Positions 44,374 through 52,246 of a stretch of 64,000 nt of DNA are shown piece by piece (position 1 is the first letter of the stretch; the number at the start of each line of letters is the position of its first letter). The position numbers and the translations under genes were made by a program. The notes beneath the pieces are model-generated. The model did no database searches. It worked only from the letters and a program-made list of their open reading frames with translations, and was not told where the DNA came from. The stretch is from NCBI RefSeq assembly GCF_003345655.1, contig NZ_QQOH01000001.1, positions 1,479,452 through 1,543,451 of the forward strand. The letters run 5' to 3'. The stretch is from Motiliproteus coralliicola (GTDB taxonomy: Bacteria > Pseudomonadota > Gammaproteobacteria > Pseudomonadales > Balneatricaceae).

Positions 44374-45747
44374 ATGGGGCAACCCGATCCGAGCCTGGGC
44401 TGGCAGCAAGCACAACAGTTCCTCAGCGATAACCCTGACCTGGAGCTGATCGAAGTCCTGTTGACCGATCTCAACGGCACCCAACGGGGCAAGTGGATCG
44501 AACCTCACAAGCTCGACAAATTATTCCAGTGGGATTTCAAGATGCCGCTGAGTGCGGTGATGCCGGACATCTGGGGCCGCGACATCGAGCCGCTGTGCGA
44601 TCGTACCGGCGATGCCGACGGCCTGATCAAGCCGGTGGTCTCGACCCTGAAGCGCGAACCCTGGCTGGCCCGCCCCACCGCCCAGATGATGATGTCGATG
44701 GTGCAACAGCGAGGCTCACCCTGGGGTTGTGATCCCCGGGTCGTACTGGAGCAGGTCCTGGCACGCTATCAAGAACGAGGCTGGACCCCGGTGATGGCAC
44801 CGGAGCTGGAATTCTACCTGTTCCAGAGCCAGCGCGGCGAACAGGGCCAACCGCTGCTGCCCGGTACCAGCCTGCACGGCGACTGCCAGATCGGCGGTCA
44901 GGTCTACAGCACCGAGATGCTGCAGGATAGCGCCGAGCTGCTACACGAGATCCGCCAGTCCTGTAACGAGATGGGATTGCCGCTGGACGGCCTGGTTAAG
45001 GAGTTGTCGGCCGGGCAGTTTGAACTCAATATGTTCCACCAACAGAATCCGCTGAAGGTGGCCGATGATGTGCAGACCCTCAAGCGTTTGATCAAAGGGG
45101 TCGCCCGCAAGCACGACCGCACCGCCTCCTTTATCGCCAAACCGGCCGCCGAATTGGCCGGCAACGGCATGCATGTCCATGTCAGCCTGCTGGATGCCGA
45201 CGGCAATAACCTGTTTGACGATGGAACCGACCAGGGCAGCGACCTGCTTCGTCATGCGGTGGCCGGTCTGGCCCAGACGCTGCCGGATTCAATCCTGCTG
45301 CTGGCCCCTCACCTGAACTCATACCGCCGAATGGGCGGCGTCCACACCCCCAAGGTTGCATCCTGGGGCTACGAAAACCGCAATGCCAGCCTGCGAATCC
45401 CCAATGGCGCCGCGGCGGCGCGCCGGATCGAGTACCGCCTCGCCGGAGCAGACAGCAATATCTACCTGCTGCTGGCCACCATGTTGGCCGGGGTACTCTA
45501 CGGCATCGACAACCAACTGCAGCCGGAAGCCCCCTCACAGGATTTCGAAAGCAGCCAAAACAGTAAGATCAATCTGCCAACCAACTGGTACAGCGCATTG
45601 GAGCAGTTCGAGCGCTCGGAATTTATGCGTGAATACCTCGGCCGCGATTTCACCGAGGCCTATGCCATCATCAAGCAGCGAGAACAGGAGGAGTTCCGCC
45701 AGCATATCTCCAAACTGGAGTACGAAACCTACCTGGCGCTGGTCTGA
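44374..45747 (+). CDS. Glutamine synthetase family protein, gamma-glutamylputrescine synthetase-like
   Basis: 457 aa from ATG 44374, with GGAG eight bases upstream; an upstream in-frame ATG adds an unrelated leader. Glutamine synthetase family: LLTDLNGTQRGKWIEPHKL, the catalytic MAPELEFYLF, GNGMHVHVSLLDADGNNLF, RRIEYRLAGADSNIYLLLATML. The sequence fits the PuuA-like branch that ligates glutamate to polyamines or amines rather than the GlnA branch, lacking the long C-terminal adenylylation loop. Probably the first step of putrescine use or another amine route; the partner dehydrogenases are not here. It converges on the BASS transporter gene with 19 bp overlap. Confidence 0.88.
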   Translation: MGQPDPSLGWQQAQQFLSDNPDLELIEVLLTDLNGTQRGKWIEPHKLDKLFQWDFKMPLSAVMPDIWGRDIEPLCDRTGDADGLIKPVVSTLKREPWLARPTAQMMMSMVQQRGSPWGCDPRVVLEQVLARYQERGWTPVMAPELEFYLFQSQRGEQGQPLLPGTSLHGDCQIGGQVYSTEMLQDSAELLHEIRQSCNEMGLPLDGLVKELSAGQFELNMFHQQNPLKVADDVQTLKRLIKGVARKHDRTASFIAKPAAELAGNGMHVHVSLLDADGNNLFDDGTDQGSDLLRHAVAGLAQTLPDSILLLAPHLNSYRRMGGVHTPKVASWGYENRNASLRIPNGAAAARRIEYRLAGADSNIYLLLATMLAGVLYGIDNQLQPEAPSQDFESSQNSKINLPTNWYSALEQFERSEFMREYLGRDFTEAYAIIKQREQEEFRQHISKLEYETYLALV

Positions 45748-46604
45748 GCCCGACTCTGACCCGGTAGATTACTGCCGATAATCAACAGCAGCGCCGGGAT
45801 CTGCATCAGGATGCCGTACAGCAGCACCGCCGCCGACATCTGCGGCTGCTGCAGCACCGCACCGGTCACCAGCAGCGCGGTGCCGGCATTCTGGATTCCC
45901 ACCTCGATCGCCAGCGTACGACCCGCCGCCGCATCGGCGTCCACCAGCCTCGCCAGCTGGTAACCGAGCAACATCGCCAGGGTCGCGATCAGCAGTATCA
46001 GCGGAGCCAGCAAGCTCAGGTAGGATTCCAGCCTGTCCCAGTTGCTCCAACTGATCAACCCGATCACCGCCAGCATAAACACCAGCGCCAGCGCCTTGAC
46101 CAGCGGCTGCACCGCGAGTGCGAAGGCGCTGAAGCGGCGCCGCAGCAACATCCCCAGCAACACCGGTAGCAAAGCCATCAAAACCAGTTTCAGCATCGTC
46201 GGTAGTACAGGAAACGGCTGATCCAGCGCCCCGGCCTGCCAGAACTCCAACGCCACCGCGGTACCCACGGGCAGGCTCAGCGGTACGATCAGACTGCTCA
46301 GGCCGGTCAGGCTGACCGATAGCGCCAGATCACCCCGGCACAGGTGGCTGATCAGATTCGAGGTGGCACCACCGGGGGCCAGCGCTACGATCATCAACCC
46401 CACCGCCAGCTCGGTCGGCAGTGACCACAACTGCAGCAGTACGAACACCAGCAGCGGCAACAGCAACAGCTGCCCAACCAGACCGGCCAGCAGCAGCTTA
46501 GGGCGTTCCAGCAAACGCCGAAAATCGGACAGAGTCAGGCCCAGGCCCAACCCCAGCATCAGGCAGAACAGCGCTGCCGGTAACAGAATTTGCGATAACA
46601 TCAT
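45729..46604 (-). CDS. Bile acid:sodium symporter (BASS) family transporter
   Basis: 291 aa, about nine membrane helices. It has the family block LALSVSLTGLSSLIVPLSLPVG after a helix with LAPGGATSNLISHLCRGD, the conserved sodium-site region. BASS proteins import organic anions with sodium; the bacterial substrates include pantoate, sulfo-compounds and keto acids, so the substrate is open. It overlaps the synthetase gene by 19 bp at the 3' ends. Confidence 0.9.
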   Translation of the reverse strand: MMLSQILLPAALFCLMLGLGLGLTLSDFRRLLERPKLLLAGLVGQLLLLPLLVFVLLQLWSLPTELAVGLMIVALAPGGATSNLISHLCRGDLALSVSLTGLSSLIVPLSLPVGTAVALEFWQAGALDQPFPVLPTMLKLVLMALLPVLLGMLLRRRFSAFALAVQPLVKALALVFMLAVIGLISWSNWDRLESYLSLLAPLILLIATLAMLLGYQLARLVDADAAAGRTLAIEVGIQNAGTALLVTGAVLQQPQMSAAVLLYGILMQIPALLLIIGSNLPGQSRAQTSAR

Positions 46605-46994
46605 GGGACGGCAATATAAAAGCTACCTAATGTAAAAGCTACTAAGGAACCTACGAATAAGTCCTTGCTAGCTTCTGGCTTTCAGCTTGGTTCGCAATCC
46701 AGGCGTAGCTTTGAAGCAATGTCTAGACCTTGCGAAAAGCTACAACGCAGAGTGCGGGCCAAGCTGAATGCCCCCCCCTTAATCAAAAGCGGGGCAAGGC
46801 CTGAAGCACACAATTTCGTCGTTGCAACCTTTGCTAAGGACTAAGGCCATTAGCTGCCGCTTGCGCCTAGAACTTGCGCACTTCAGGCGCTTGCAGAAGC
46901 CGCAGGGACTTGTTCGAAGGTTCCCTACCTTCTCCCAATCACCAGTGAGGAGGCAACGGTCTACACTCAAGGCTTAAGCCACCGGAGTCAAAGA
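46605..46994. other. Intergenic region with REP-like repeat and decayed short repeats
   Basis: About 390 bp with no credible gene. It contains the 52-bp REP-like element, further AAAAGCTAC/GTAGCTTT inverted pieces at about 46709-46743, and probably the promoter of the outer-membrane protein gene at its end. Confidence 0.5.
46642..46693 (+). repeat. REP-like element, copy 2 (plus orientation)
   Basis: A 52-bp sequence whose reverse complement recurs at 50089-50140 with three mismatches. The first half folds as an AAGGA/TCCTT hairpin related to the element at 42545-42574. Confidence 0.75.
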
Positions 46995-47621
46995 ATGCGA
47001 ACCACCAACCAACAACGATCCACCCGACTGAAATCAAGCTGGCATTATCTGCTCGTTCCCTGCCTGTTGATACTGTCCCAGCCGAGCCAGGCATTTGAAC
47101 TGAGCCTGATGCCGGGTTACAGCGGTGGCGGTGAGTTCGAGCAGAGCGGCAGCGGTGACCCCGTCGACATCGACGATTCGGCCAATTTCAGCGTCATTGC
47201 CAGCTTCGAGTCAGAACCCAACAAAGCCTACGAATTGCTCTACAGCCAACAAAACAGCACCCTGCATGACACTTCCGGCAATGACTTGAGTGATATCCGG
47301 GTCCACTACCTGCAGCTTGGTGGTCACTATTTTTTCCAAGGGCGCGAGTCGCTATCCCCGTTTGTATCCGGCGGCATCGGGCTTAGCCTATTCGAACCCA
47401 AGTCCGGCAGCGATCAACTATTACGCCCGTCGATGAGCCTGGCTATCGGCTTCAACTGGCAGTTCAGCCAGCAACTGAGCTGGCGAACCGAACTGCGCGG
47501 TTACGGCACTCTGGTCAACGATCGCACCCAGATCGCCTGCGGAACCGGATGCAATATCCGGGTTGAGGGAGACCTGCTGACCCAGTGGCAGTTATCCACC
47601 GGTCTGAGCCTTCGCTTCTGA
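46995..47621 (+). CDS. Outer membrane beta-barrel protein
   Basis: 208 aa. A signal peptide (SSWHYLLVPCLLILSQPSQA) leads to a barrel of about eight strands, including ELSLMPGYSGGGEFEQSG and YLQLGGHYFFQGRESLSPFVSGGIGLSLFEP, ending in the C-terminal Phe signature TGLSLRF expected for outer membrane insertion. The small OmpA/OmpW-like barrel fold gives no clear function. It is a single gene, with a structured repeat downstream. Confidence 0.8.
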   Translation: MRTTNQQRSTRLKSSWHYLLVPCLLILSQPSQAFELSLMPGYSGGGEFEQSGSGDPVDIDDSANFSVIASFESEPNKAYELLYSQQNSTLHDTSGNDLSDIRVHYLQLGGHYFFQGRESLSPFVSGGIGLSLFEPKSGSDQLLRPSMSLAIGFNWQFSQQLSWRTELRGYGTLVNDRTQIACGTGCNIRVEGDLLTQWQLSTGLSLRF

Positions 47622-47733
47622 CAGCTCCTTAGCCCAACAACTCAGGTGGGCGAAGTTGCCTGTATTCTGGCTGAAATCGCCATTGGTCACGCACCCTGCG
47701 GCTGGCAAGATCCAGTGAGCCTATTCACCTAGC

Positions 47734-47882
47734 GGACAAATAAGTTTCCATCATATTTGTCCGTCGCCCATGAAAAAACCGGCGCCGTTATGCGAAACGG
47801 CTTGTTTTTATTAGGCTCGCATTGGCCTACGACCAATGTTGATGCATCCCTGCATCAATCTTTTAACCCGGTGGGTTAATAA
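47734..47882 (+). repeat. Dispersed ~148-bp structured repeat, copy 2
   Basis: Hairpins in order: GGACAAATA/TATTTGTCC, GCCGTT/AACGGC, ATTGG/CCAAT, TTGATGCA/TGCATCAA and TTAACCC/GGGTTAA. All five stems are also present in copy 1 with other bases, and the linkers (TTGTTTTT, AGGCTCGC) are conserved. It ends 33 bp before the start of the crotonase gene, in a 5' UTR position. Confidence 0.75.
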
Positions 47883-47914
47883 GATAACAACAACGCCGAC
47901 ACCGGAGGTCCAGC

Positions 47915-48751
47915 ATGAGCTCTGCCGACAACAGCCACATCGAATGCCCCAACTTCGAAACCCTTTCCCTTAGCCTCGCAGACGGTATCGCCACCGTCAG
48001 CCTGAACAATCCAGACAAGGCCAACGCCATGAACGCCGCCATGTGGCGCGAACTGCAGCAATGTTTCGAGTGGATCGATTCAGAGCCCGGTGCCCGCGTA
48101 GCCATCCTAGCCGGTGAAGGCAGACACTTCTGTGCCGGTATCGATATCACCGCCATGGCCGATTTTATTCCCCGCCACACCAAGGATCAGCAACGGATCA
48201 ACGAACAGCTACGGCTAAATATCAAGCGCCTACAGGGCAACCTGACCGCCATTGAGCGTTGCCGCAAGCCGGTACTGGCGGCGATCCAGGGCGCTTGTAT
48301 CGGAGGGGGCGTGGATATGATCTGCTGCGCCGATATGCGCTACGCCAGCCGCGACGCCTATTTCACCATCAAGGAGATCGACCTGGCTCTGACCGCCGAT
48401 GTCGGCACCCTGCAACGCCTGCCCCACCTGATCGGCCGCGGCCAAGCCAACGAACTGGCTCTGACCGGTCGTCGCTGCGAGGCGGACGAGGCACAGCAAT
48501 TGGGGCTGGTTAATCGGGTCTACGATGATTCAGCCCAGATGTTGGATGAGGTTGGTAAGCTGGCCGCCGATATCGCCGCCAAATCGCCGCTGGCAATTCG
48601 CGGCACCAAGGAGATGCTGCTCTACAGTCGTGATCACAGCGTCGAAGATGGGCTCAATTATGTCGCCACCTGGAACTCGGCGATGCTGCACCAGCAGGAG
48701 ATGTTCAAGGCCGCCATGAGCAAAGCTCAAACGCCGGAGTTTGAGGATTAA
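47915..48751 (+). CDS. Crotonase family protein, delta3,5-delta2,4-dienoyl-CoA isomerase-like
   Basis: 278 aa with strong GGAGG six bases before ATG. Crotonase fold: GEGRHFCAGIDITAM (oxyanion hole), GACIGGGVDMICCADMRYASRDAYFTIKEIDLALTADVGTLQRLPHLIG, which resembles ECH1-type dienoyl-CoA isomerase, including the acidic pair in the active site. It should shift double bonds in the beta-oxidation of unsaturated fatty acids; enoyl-CoA hydratase remains a less likely alternative. The structured repeat sits immediately upstream. Confidence 0.85.
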   Translation: MSSADNSHIECPNFETLSLSLADGIATVSLNNPDKANAMNAAMWRELQQCFEWIDSEPGARVAILAGEGRHFCAGIDITAMADFIPRHTKDQQRINEQLRLNIKRLQGNLTAIERCRKPVLAAIQGACIGGGVDMICCADMRYASRDAYFTIKEIDLALTADVGTLQRLPHLIGRGQANELALTGRRCEADEAQQLGLVNRVYDDSAQMLDEVGKLAADIAAKSPLAIRGTKEMLLYSRDHSVEDGLNYVATWNSAMLHQQEMFKAAMSKAQTPEFED

Positions 48752-48792
48752 GGCTTAAGACGGGATTGCCTAGAGGGCTTGGGGAGTGGACC

Positions 48793-48815
48793 GGAGCCAT
48801 CGGTTCGATGGCTCC
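48793..48815. terminator. Perfect hairpin between two convergent genes
   Basis: GGAGCCATCG/CGATGGCTCC, 10 bp with a 3-nt loop, lies between the stop codons of the crotonase gene and the small cysteine-rich gene. No T run follows on either strand, so its role as terminator is unproven. Confidence 0.5.
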
Positions 48816-48836
48816 AGTACGGAGTAAAACCCTGGA

Positions 48837-49013
48837 TTAACCCTGGGTTTGCTCGGCTTCCGCCGGCTTGGTCTGTTGCTGCTGCAACTTCTCCTGCTGC
48901 TCTTCCCAACGCCCCAGCGCATCGTAGTAGTGATCCCAGATACAAGGGCAGCAACCGCCACCACAGCATTCGTGACCTTTGGGGCGGACCGGTTTCTCGA
49001 GCAGTTCGGGCAT
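48837..49013 (-). CDS. Small cysteine-rich oxidoreductase-like protein
   Basis: 58 aa: MPELLEKPVRPKGHECCGGG then CCPCIWDHYYDALGRWEEQQ and a Gln-rich tail. The ECCGGGCCPCIWDHYYDAL block is the signature of the 'oxidoreductase-like, N-terminal' family, where clustered cysteines probably bind metal. GGAG six bases before ATG 49013 supports the start. The role of the family is not established. It converges with the crotonase gene; the spacing suggests independent transcription. Confidence 0.85.
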   Translation of the reverse strand: MPELLEKPVRPKGHECCGGGCCPCIWDHYYDALGRWEEQQEKLQQQQTKPAEAEQTQG

Positions 49014-49187
49014 GGTTTCTCCGTGTTCAATCGCGCAACGTCATTAAAATGATAGATCGCATTTTACCCGATCAATCCCGTCAACCATAGCGCCCGGGGC
49101 CAATCCCCATTATCAAGCTGGACAATATCGACCTTGCTCTCCACTATTAGCGCCCTAACGGCATGCCAGCCGTAATGCGGAGGAGCG

Positions 49188-50087
49188 ATGCAGCTTACAA
49201 GACGTGCCAAAGGCCTGCTGATTACCCTGACCGGCGTCAGCCTGTTGATTCCGGATGCTCTGTCAATCCGATTGGCGGGACTGGATTCGTGGAATGTGGT
49301 GTTCTGGCGTAGCCTGCTCGGTGGTCTGGTGGTAATGCTGGTGGTGCTGGTGACCCGTCGCCATGAAGGCCCTCTGAAGGCACTACGCCTCAGCCGCCTG
49401 GGTCTGCTGCTTGTTGCGCTGATCTGCACCGCCAATATTGGTTTCGTGATGGCGATGCATCACACCAAAGCCGCCAATGTCCTGATTGTCCTGGCGCTTT
49501 CGCCGATGTTTTCAGCCCTGTTCGATCGCCTGCTGTTCCAGCTCAGACTGGCGACCCGTACCTGGCTAGCGATCCTCAGCTGTCTGATCGGTGTGACTAT
49601 TCTGGTTATCGATGGATTGGGGGGCGGCACCCACCTGGGCAACCTGATCGCTCTGGGCACCGCAATGTTGATGGGGCTGGAGTTTTCATTGATGGGTCAG
49701 GTTCAACAACGACAGATCTGGCCGGCTCTGTCGCTGGCCTATCTGCTCAGCGCCGCGATTGCGGCGTTGATGGTGAGCTCGATCACGCTCGAAGGCGCCA
49801 ATATTCCGATAGTCATGGCCATGGGACTGCTGATCGTACCCTTCTCCTTTATGCTGATCTGCCTGGGCCCGGGTTATATCCCCGCGCCGGAAGTGGCGAT
49901 CATGTTGCTGCTGGAAACCGTAATGGGGCCGTTGTTGGTCTGGTGGGTGCTGGGAGAAGATCCGGGCCGTTATGCCCTGCTGGGTGGCGCCATCGTGGTC
50001 ACCACCTTGATCTGTCACGCCATCACCGACTTGATGCAGGACCGGCGCGAGCGCCGGGCCGCGCTCAAGAAAGGCTCAGCCGGTTAG
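49188..50087 (+). CDS. EamA/DMT family transporter
   Basis: 299 aa with about ten membrane helices in two repeated EamA halves, including SLLIPDALSIRLAGLDSWNVVFWRSLLGG at the start and APEVAIMLLLETVMGPLLVWWVLGEDPGRYALLGGAIVV in the second half. Drug/metabolite transporters export or import small metabolites; the substrate is unknown. GGAGG precedes ATG. The stop is immediately followed by a REP-like element. Confidence 0.92.
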   Translation: MQLTRRAKGLLITLTGVSLLIPDALSIRLAGLDSWNVVFWRSLLGGLVVMLVVLVTRRHEGPLKALRLSRLGLLLVALICTANIGFVMAMHHTKAANVLIVLALSPMFSALFDRLLFQLRLATRTWLAILSCLIGVTILVIDGLGGGTHLGNLIALGTAMLMGLEFSLMGQVQQRQIWPALSLAYLLSAAIAALMVSSITLEGANIPIVMAMGLLIVPFSFMLICLGPGYIPAPEVAIMLLLETVMGPLLVWWVLGEDPGRYALLGGAIVVTTLICHAITDLMQDRRERRAALKKGSAG

Positions 50088-50088
50088 G

Positions 50089-50140
50089 GAACCAAGTTGA
50101 AAGCCAGAAACTAGCAAGGACTTATTCGCAGGTTCCTTAG
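50089..50140 (-). repeat. REP-like element, copy 3 (minus orientation)
   Basis: Reverse complement of the 46642-46693 element with three mismatches in 52 bp, starting right after the stop codon of the transporter gene and ending TTCCTTAG. It contains the hairpin core CTTATTCGCAGGTT seen in the 42545 element. Confidence 0.75.
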
Positions 50141-50163
50141 CAACAATTCCTACCAAAGTAATA

Positions 50164-50499
50164 TCAGCGTGCAGATAACCAGCGCTGGGTTTGCTCCACA
50201 CAGAGCCCATCCAAAGCCAGTTGGCTCAACTGCTGCCAGATGGTGGCGTCACGGGCCTTATCGAGCGCCAGCTCCAGCTGTCGATAAGCACTGCGACCAT
50301 CGGCTCGGCGGTACTCGATATAGGCAAACCAGCACTTCCAACGCGCCCCGGCCCGGTTGCGCCTTTTGCCAAGGGCCCACCAGACGTATACCGACGTGCC
50401 GCTTTGGTGCTGAAGCAGACGGTCATCCGGACGGGATACCGAAGGTTGTTCATCCAAGTCGCCGAGATCGGGACCTTGATCGACAATACATTCAGACAT
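50164..50499 (-). CDS. Hypothetical protein
   Basis: 111 aa from ATG 50499 (weak GAG upstream). A basic, aromatic C-terminal region (VYVWWALGKRRNRAGARWKCWFAYIEYRRADGRSAYRQLELALDK) follows a variable acidic N-terminus. The codon use looks like the neighbours, but I recognise no family, and a small protein of this kind could be spurious. It is isolated between repeats. Confidence 0.5.
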   Translation of the reverse strand: MSECIVDQGPDLGDLDEQPSVSRPDDRLLQHQSGTSVYVWWALGKRRNRAGARWKCWFAYIEYRRADGRSAYRQLELALDKARDATIWQQLSQLALDGLCVEQTQRWLSAR

Positions 50500-50984
50500 G
50501 ACTAGCTCTCACTATTAAATGAGAACTGACGTATTCAATGATGGGAAACGCTAGGACACCTGTTTGGTTGTCGGTTTCGACCACATCGCCGACTCTTATC
50601 GGAGTCGGTAACCACCTTGCCCAGGTTGGCAGGTTGGCGAGGACGTCAGCCCTTCTCTTGATGTTGGGTACAAATTACCCAGCAAATCTACCCGCTTTTT
50701 CGCGAATCAGCAAGGCCTTCAGCAGCACTCGGGCATCACTTTGCTCTATCACTGGGAAGCTGCGCCGATCTTAGCTTCAGCAGGCGTCCGCTCTTCAGGC
50801 TTTTCCCTGCCAAGCAGCCTTATCCAGGCCCGCCAACACCAGCTCTTGGTAGTTCGTGCTAGCGCTAAATAACCAAACCCTGATCTTTCAAACGATCGTA
50901 TAAATTTATCTTTTAAATCAAAGACCAAGTATTTCATTATTTTTCAATTACTTACACCAACAAAGCCACGACCACCTTTGCTTA
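50500..50984. other. Gene-poor region upstream of the redox locus
   Basis: About 480 bp without a supported gene. On the minus strand near 50680-50760 a short stretch reads VIEQSDARVLLKALLIREKA before an in-frame stop, possibly a decayed gene. The last 100 bp become AT-rich, ahead of the promoter of the ethylbenzene-dehydrogenase-like gene. Confidence 0.4.
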
Positions 50985-51051
50985 TGATAAGCAGTATCAG
51001 TCGCATTTGCATTTGATAGTGATTTACATTCATTTGCGTTTTCTTTACATT
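50985..51051 (+). promoter_or_regulatory. Promoter with two Fur-box-like operators
   Basis: Candidate -35 TTTACA (51023-51028) and -10 TACATT (51046-51051) are 17 bp apart, ending about 40 bp before the start codon. TGATAAGCAGTATCA (50985-50999) matches the Fur 7-1-7 consensus at 12 of 14 positions, and TGATAGTGATTTACA (51014-51028) at 11 of 14; the second covers the -35. This predicts iron-dependent repression of the two redox genes downstream. An FNR-type palindrome was not found. Confidence 0.55.
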
Positions 51052-51091
51052 GCGCAGCCAAATTCACCCAACCTTGAAACGGATAAGAACG

Positions 51092-52147
51092 ATGAAAAAA
51101 ACCTTGGCCCTTTGCGGCGTCGCTTCGATGGCGCTCGTCTCCCCTATGGCACAGGCGGTGATCGACACGCTGGAATCAGCCCACACTGAAACAGAAATCA
51201 GCATAGATGGCGCCCGTGACAAAGCCTGGGACAACGCCAAGCCGATCAACATCGTCGTTGACGAACTACCCTACAAGCCGAACAACGGCTACGAGGGCAT
51301 GAAGGAAGCCGAGATCGAGATGCGCTCGCTCCATGACGGTGAATACGTTTACTTTCTACTGCGCTGGGAAGACCCAACCCTGAGCCTCGAACGCTACCCC
51401 TGGGTCAAGCAGGAAGACGGCAGTTGGAAACGACTGGTCAACAAAGACAGCACCGGCCACGAGAACACCTTCTACGAAGACAAGATGTCGATCTTCTGGA
51501 ATATCAAGTCCAAGGGTTTCAAGAAAAAAGGCTGTGACAAGTCCTGCCATATGCCCGAGGACGATGGTCTGCTCGATGGCGTCAAGGATACCTCCGCCGG
51601 CCGCCACTACACCTCGGAAGCCGGTGAAACCATCGACATGTGGCACTGGAAAGCGGCCCGAACCAACGCCAACTTCCAGATGGATGACCAGTACGTCGAC
51701 CATGCTCGCCAGGAGAGTAAAGAGTGGGGCCGCCACAGTGACGACAAGACCGGCGGCGGTTACTACTACAACCTGGAGAAGGGTCGCGACACCCCGGTTT
51801 GGATGAACAAAACGCCGAGCGCCGAAGATCTCTACTGGGTTCGCGAAGCGCTGAAGGTGCCGTTTGAAGACAAAGGCTTCAAACCGGGTGACATTATCGG
51901 TGGCCATGTGACCGGACCATTCGAAGGCCCCCGTGCTGATATCCAAGCCCGTGGCGAATGGCAAGATGGCGCCTGGATCGTCGAGATCAAGCGCAAGCTG
52001 GTCACCAATCACGAAAACAGCAACACCCAGGATATCCAGTTCAACGACCTGGACAAGGATTACTACTTCGGTGTGACCGTGTTTGATAACGCCCAGATCA
52101 ACCATATCCACCACACCAAGTCCTACAAGATGGTGTTCGGCAACTAA
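51092..52147 (+). CDS. Exported ethylbenzene dehydrogenase-related (EB_dh) heme-binding protein with CX3CH motif
   Basis: 351 aa from ATG 51092, which begins a clear signal peptide (MKKTLALCGVASMALVSPMAQA); in-frame ATG at 51050 adds an unlikely leader. The periplasmic part matches the EB_dh / cytochrome c-552 / DMSO-reductase-like heme-binding fold: ISIDGARDKAWDNAKP, DGEYVYFLLRWEDPTLSLERYPWV, MSIFWNI, GETIDMWHWKAARTN, WQDGAWIVEIKRKL and DYYFGVTVFDNA. It holds GCDKSCH (C148, C152, H153), a CX3CH motif with one residue more than canonical heme c motifs. In the family the fold carries a heme b in molybdenum enzyme gamma subunits. It is first in an operon with the ferric reductase-like gene, pointing to electron carriage in the periplasm. 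Confidence 0.82.
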   Translation: MKKTLALCGVASMALVSPMAQAVIDTLESAHTETEISIDGARDKAWDNAKPINIVVDELPYKPNNGYEGMKEAEIEMRSLHDGEYVYFLLRWEDPTLSLERYPWVKQEDGSWKRLVNKDSTGHENTFYEDKMSIFWNIKSKGFKKKGCDKSCHMPEDDGLLDGVKDTSAGRHYTSEAGETIDMWHWKAARTNANFQMDDQYVDHARQESKEWGRHSDDKTGGGYYYNLEKGRDTPVWMNKTPSAEDLYWVREALKVPFEDKGFKPGDIIGGHVTGPFEGPRADIQARGEWQDGAWIVEIKRKLVTNHENSNTQDIQFNDLDKDYYFGVTVFDNAQINHIHHTKSYKMVFGN

Positions 52148-52165
52148 TCATTGTAGCGGTATCAA

Positions 52166-52196
52166 GCCCCCGTACCGACAGCCGTTTGGCGGGGGC
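52166..52196 (+). promoter_or_regulatory. Intergenic hairpin between the two redox genes
   Basis: GCCCCCG/CGGGGGC, seven GC-rich pairs with a 17-nt loop, sits in the 99-bp gap. It lacks a U run and may stabilise or partly attenuate the mRNA between the genes. Confidence 0.45.
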
Positions 52197-52246
52197 GATT
52201 TCTCAATCGCTGATTTTCTTCGAGGTACTTTTTCGAGGGCAAAGGG

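Noticed and set aside
46779..46970. 63-codon minus-strand frame next to the REP-like element
   Set aside because: Cys/Arg-rich sequence typical of spurious frames in repeat-rich intergenic DNA; no ribosome binding site.
50749..50937. Minus-strand frame upstream of the redox operon
   Set aside because: No family-like sequence and no ribosome site; it overlaps the AT-rich promoter side.
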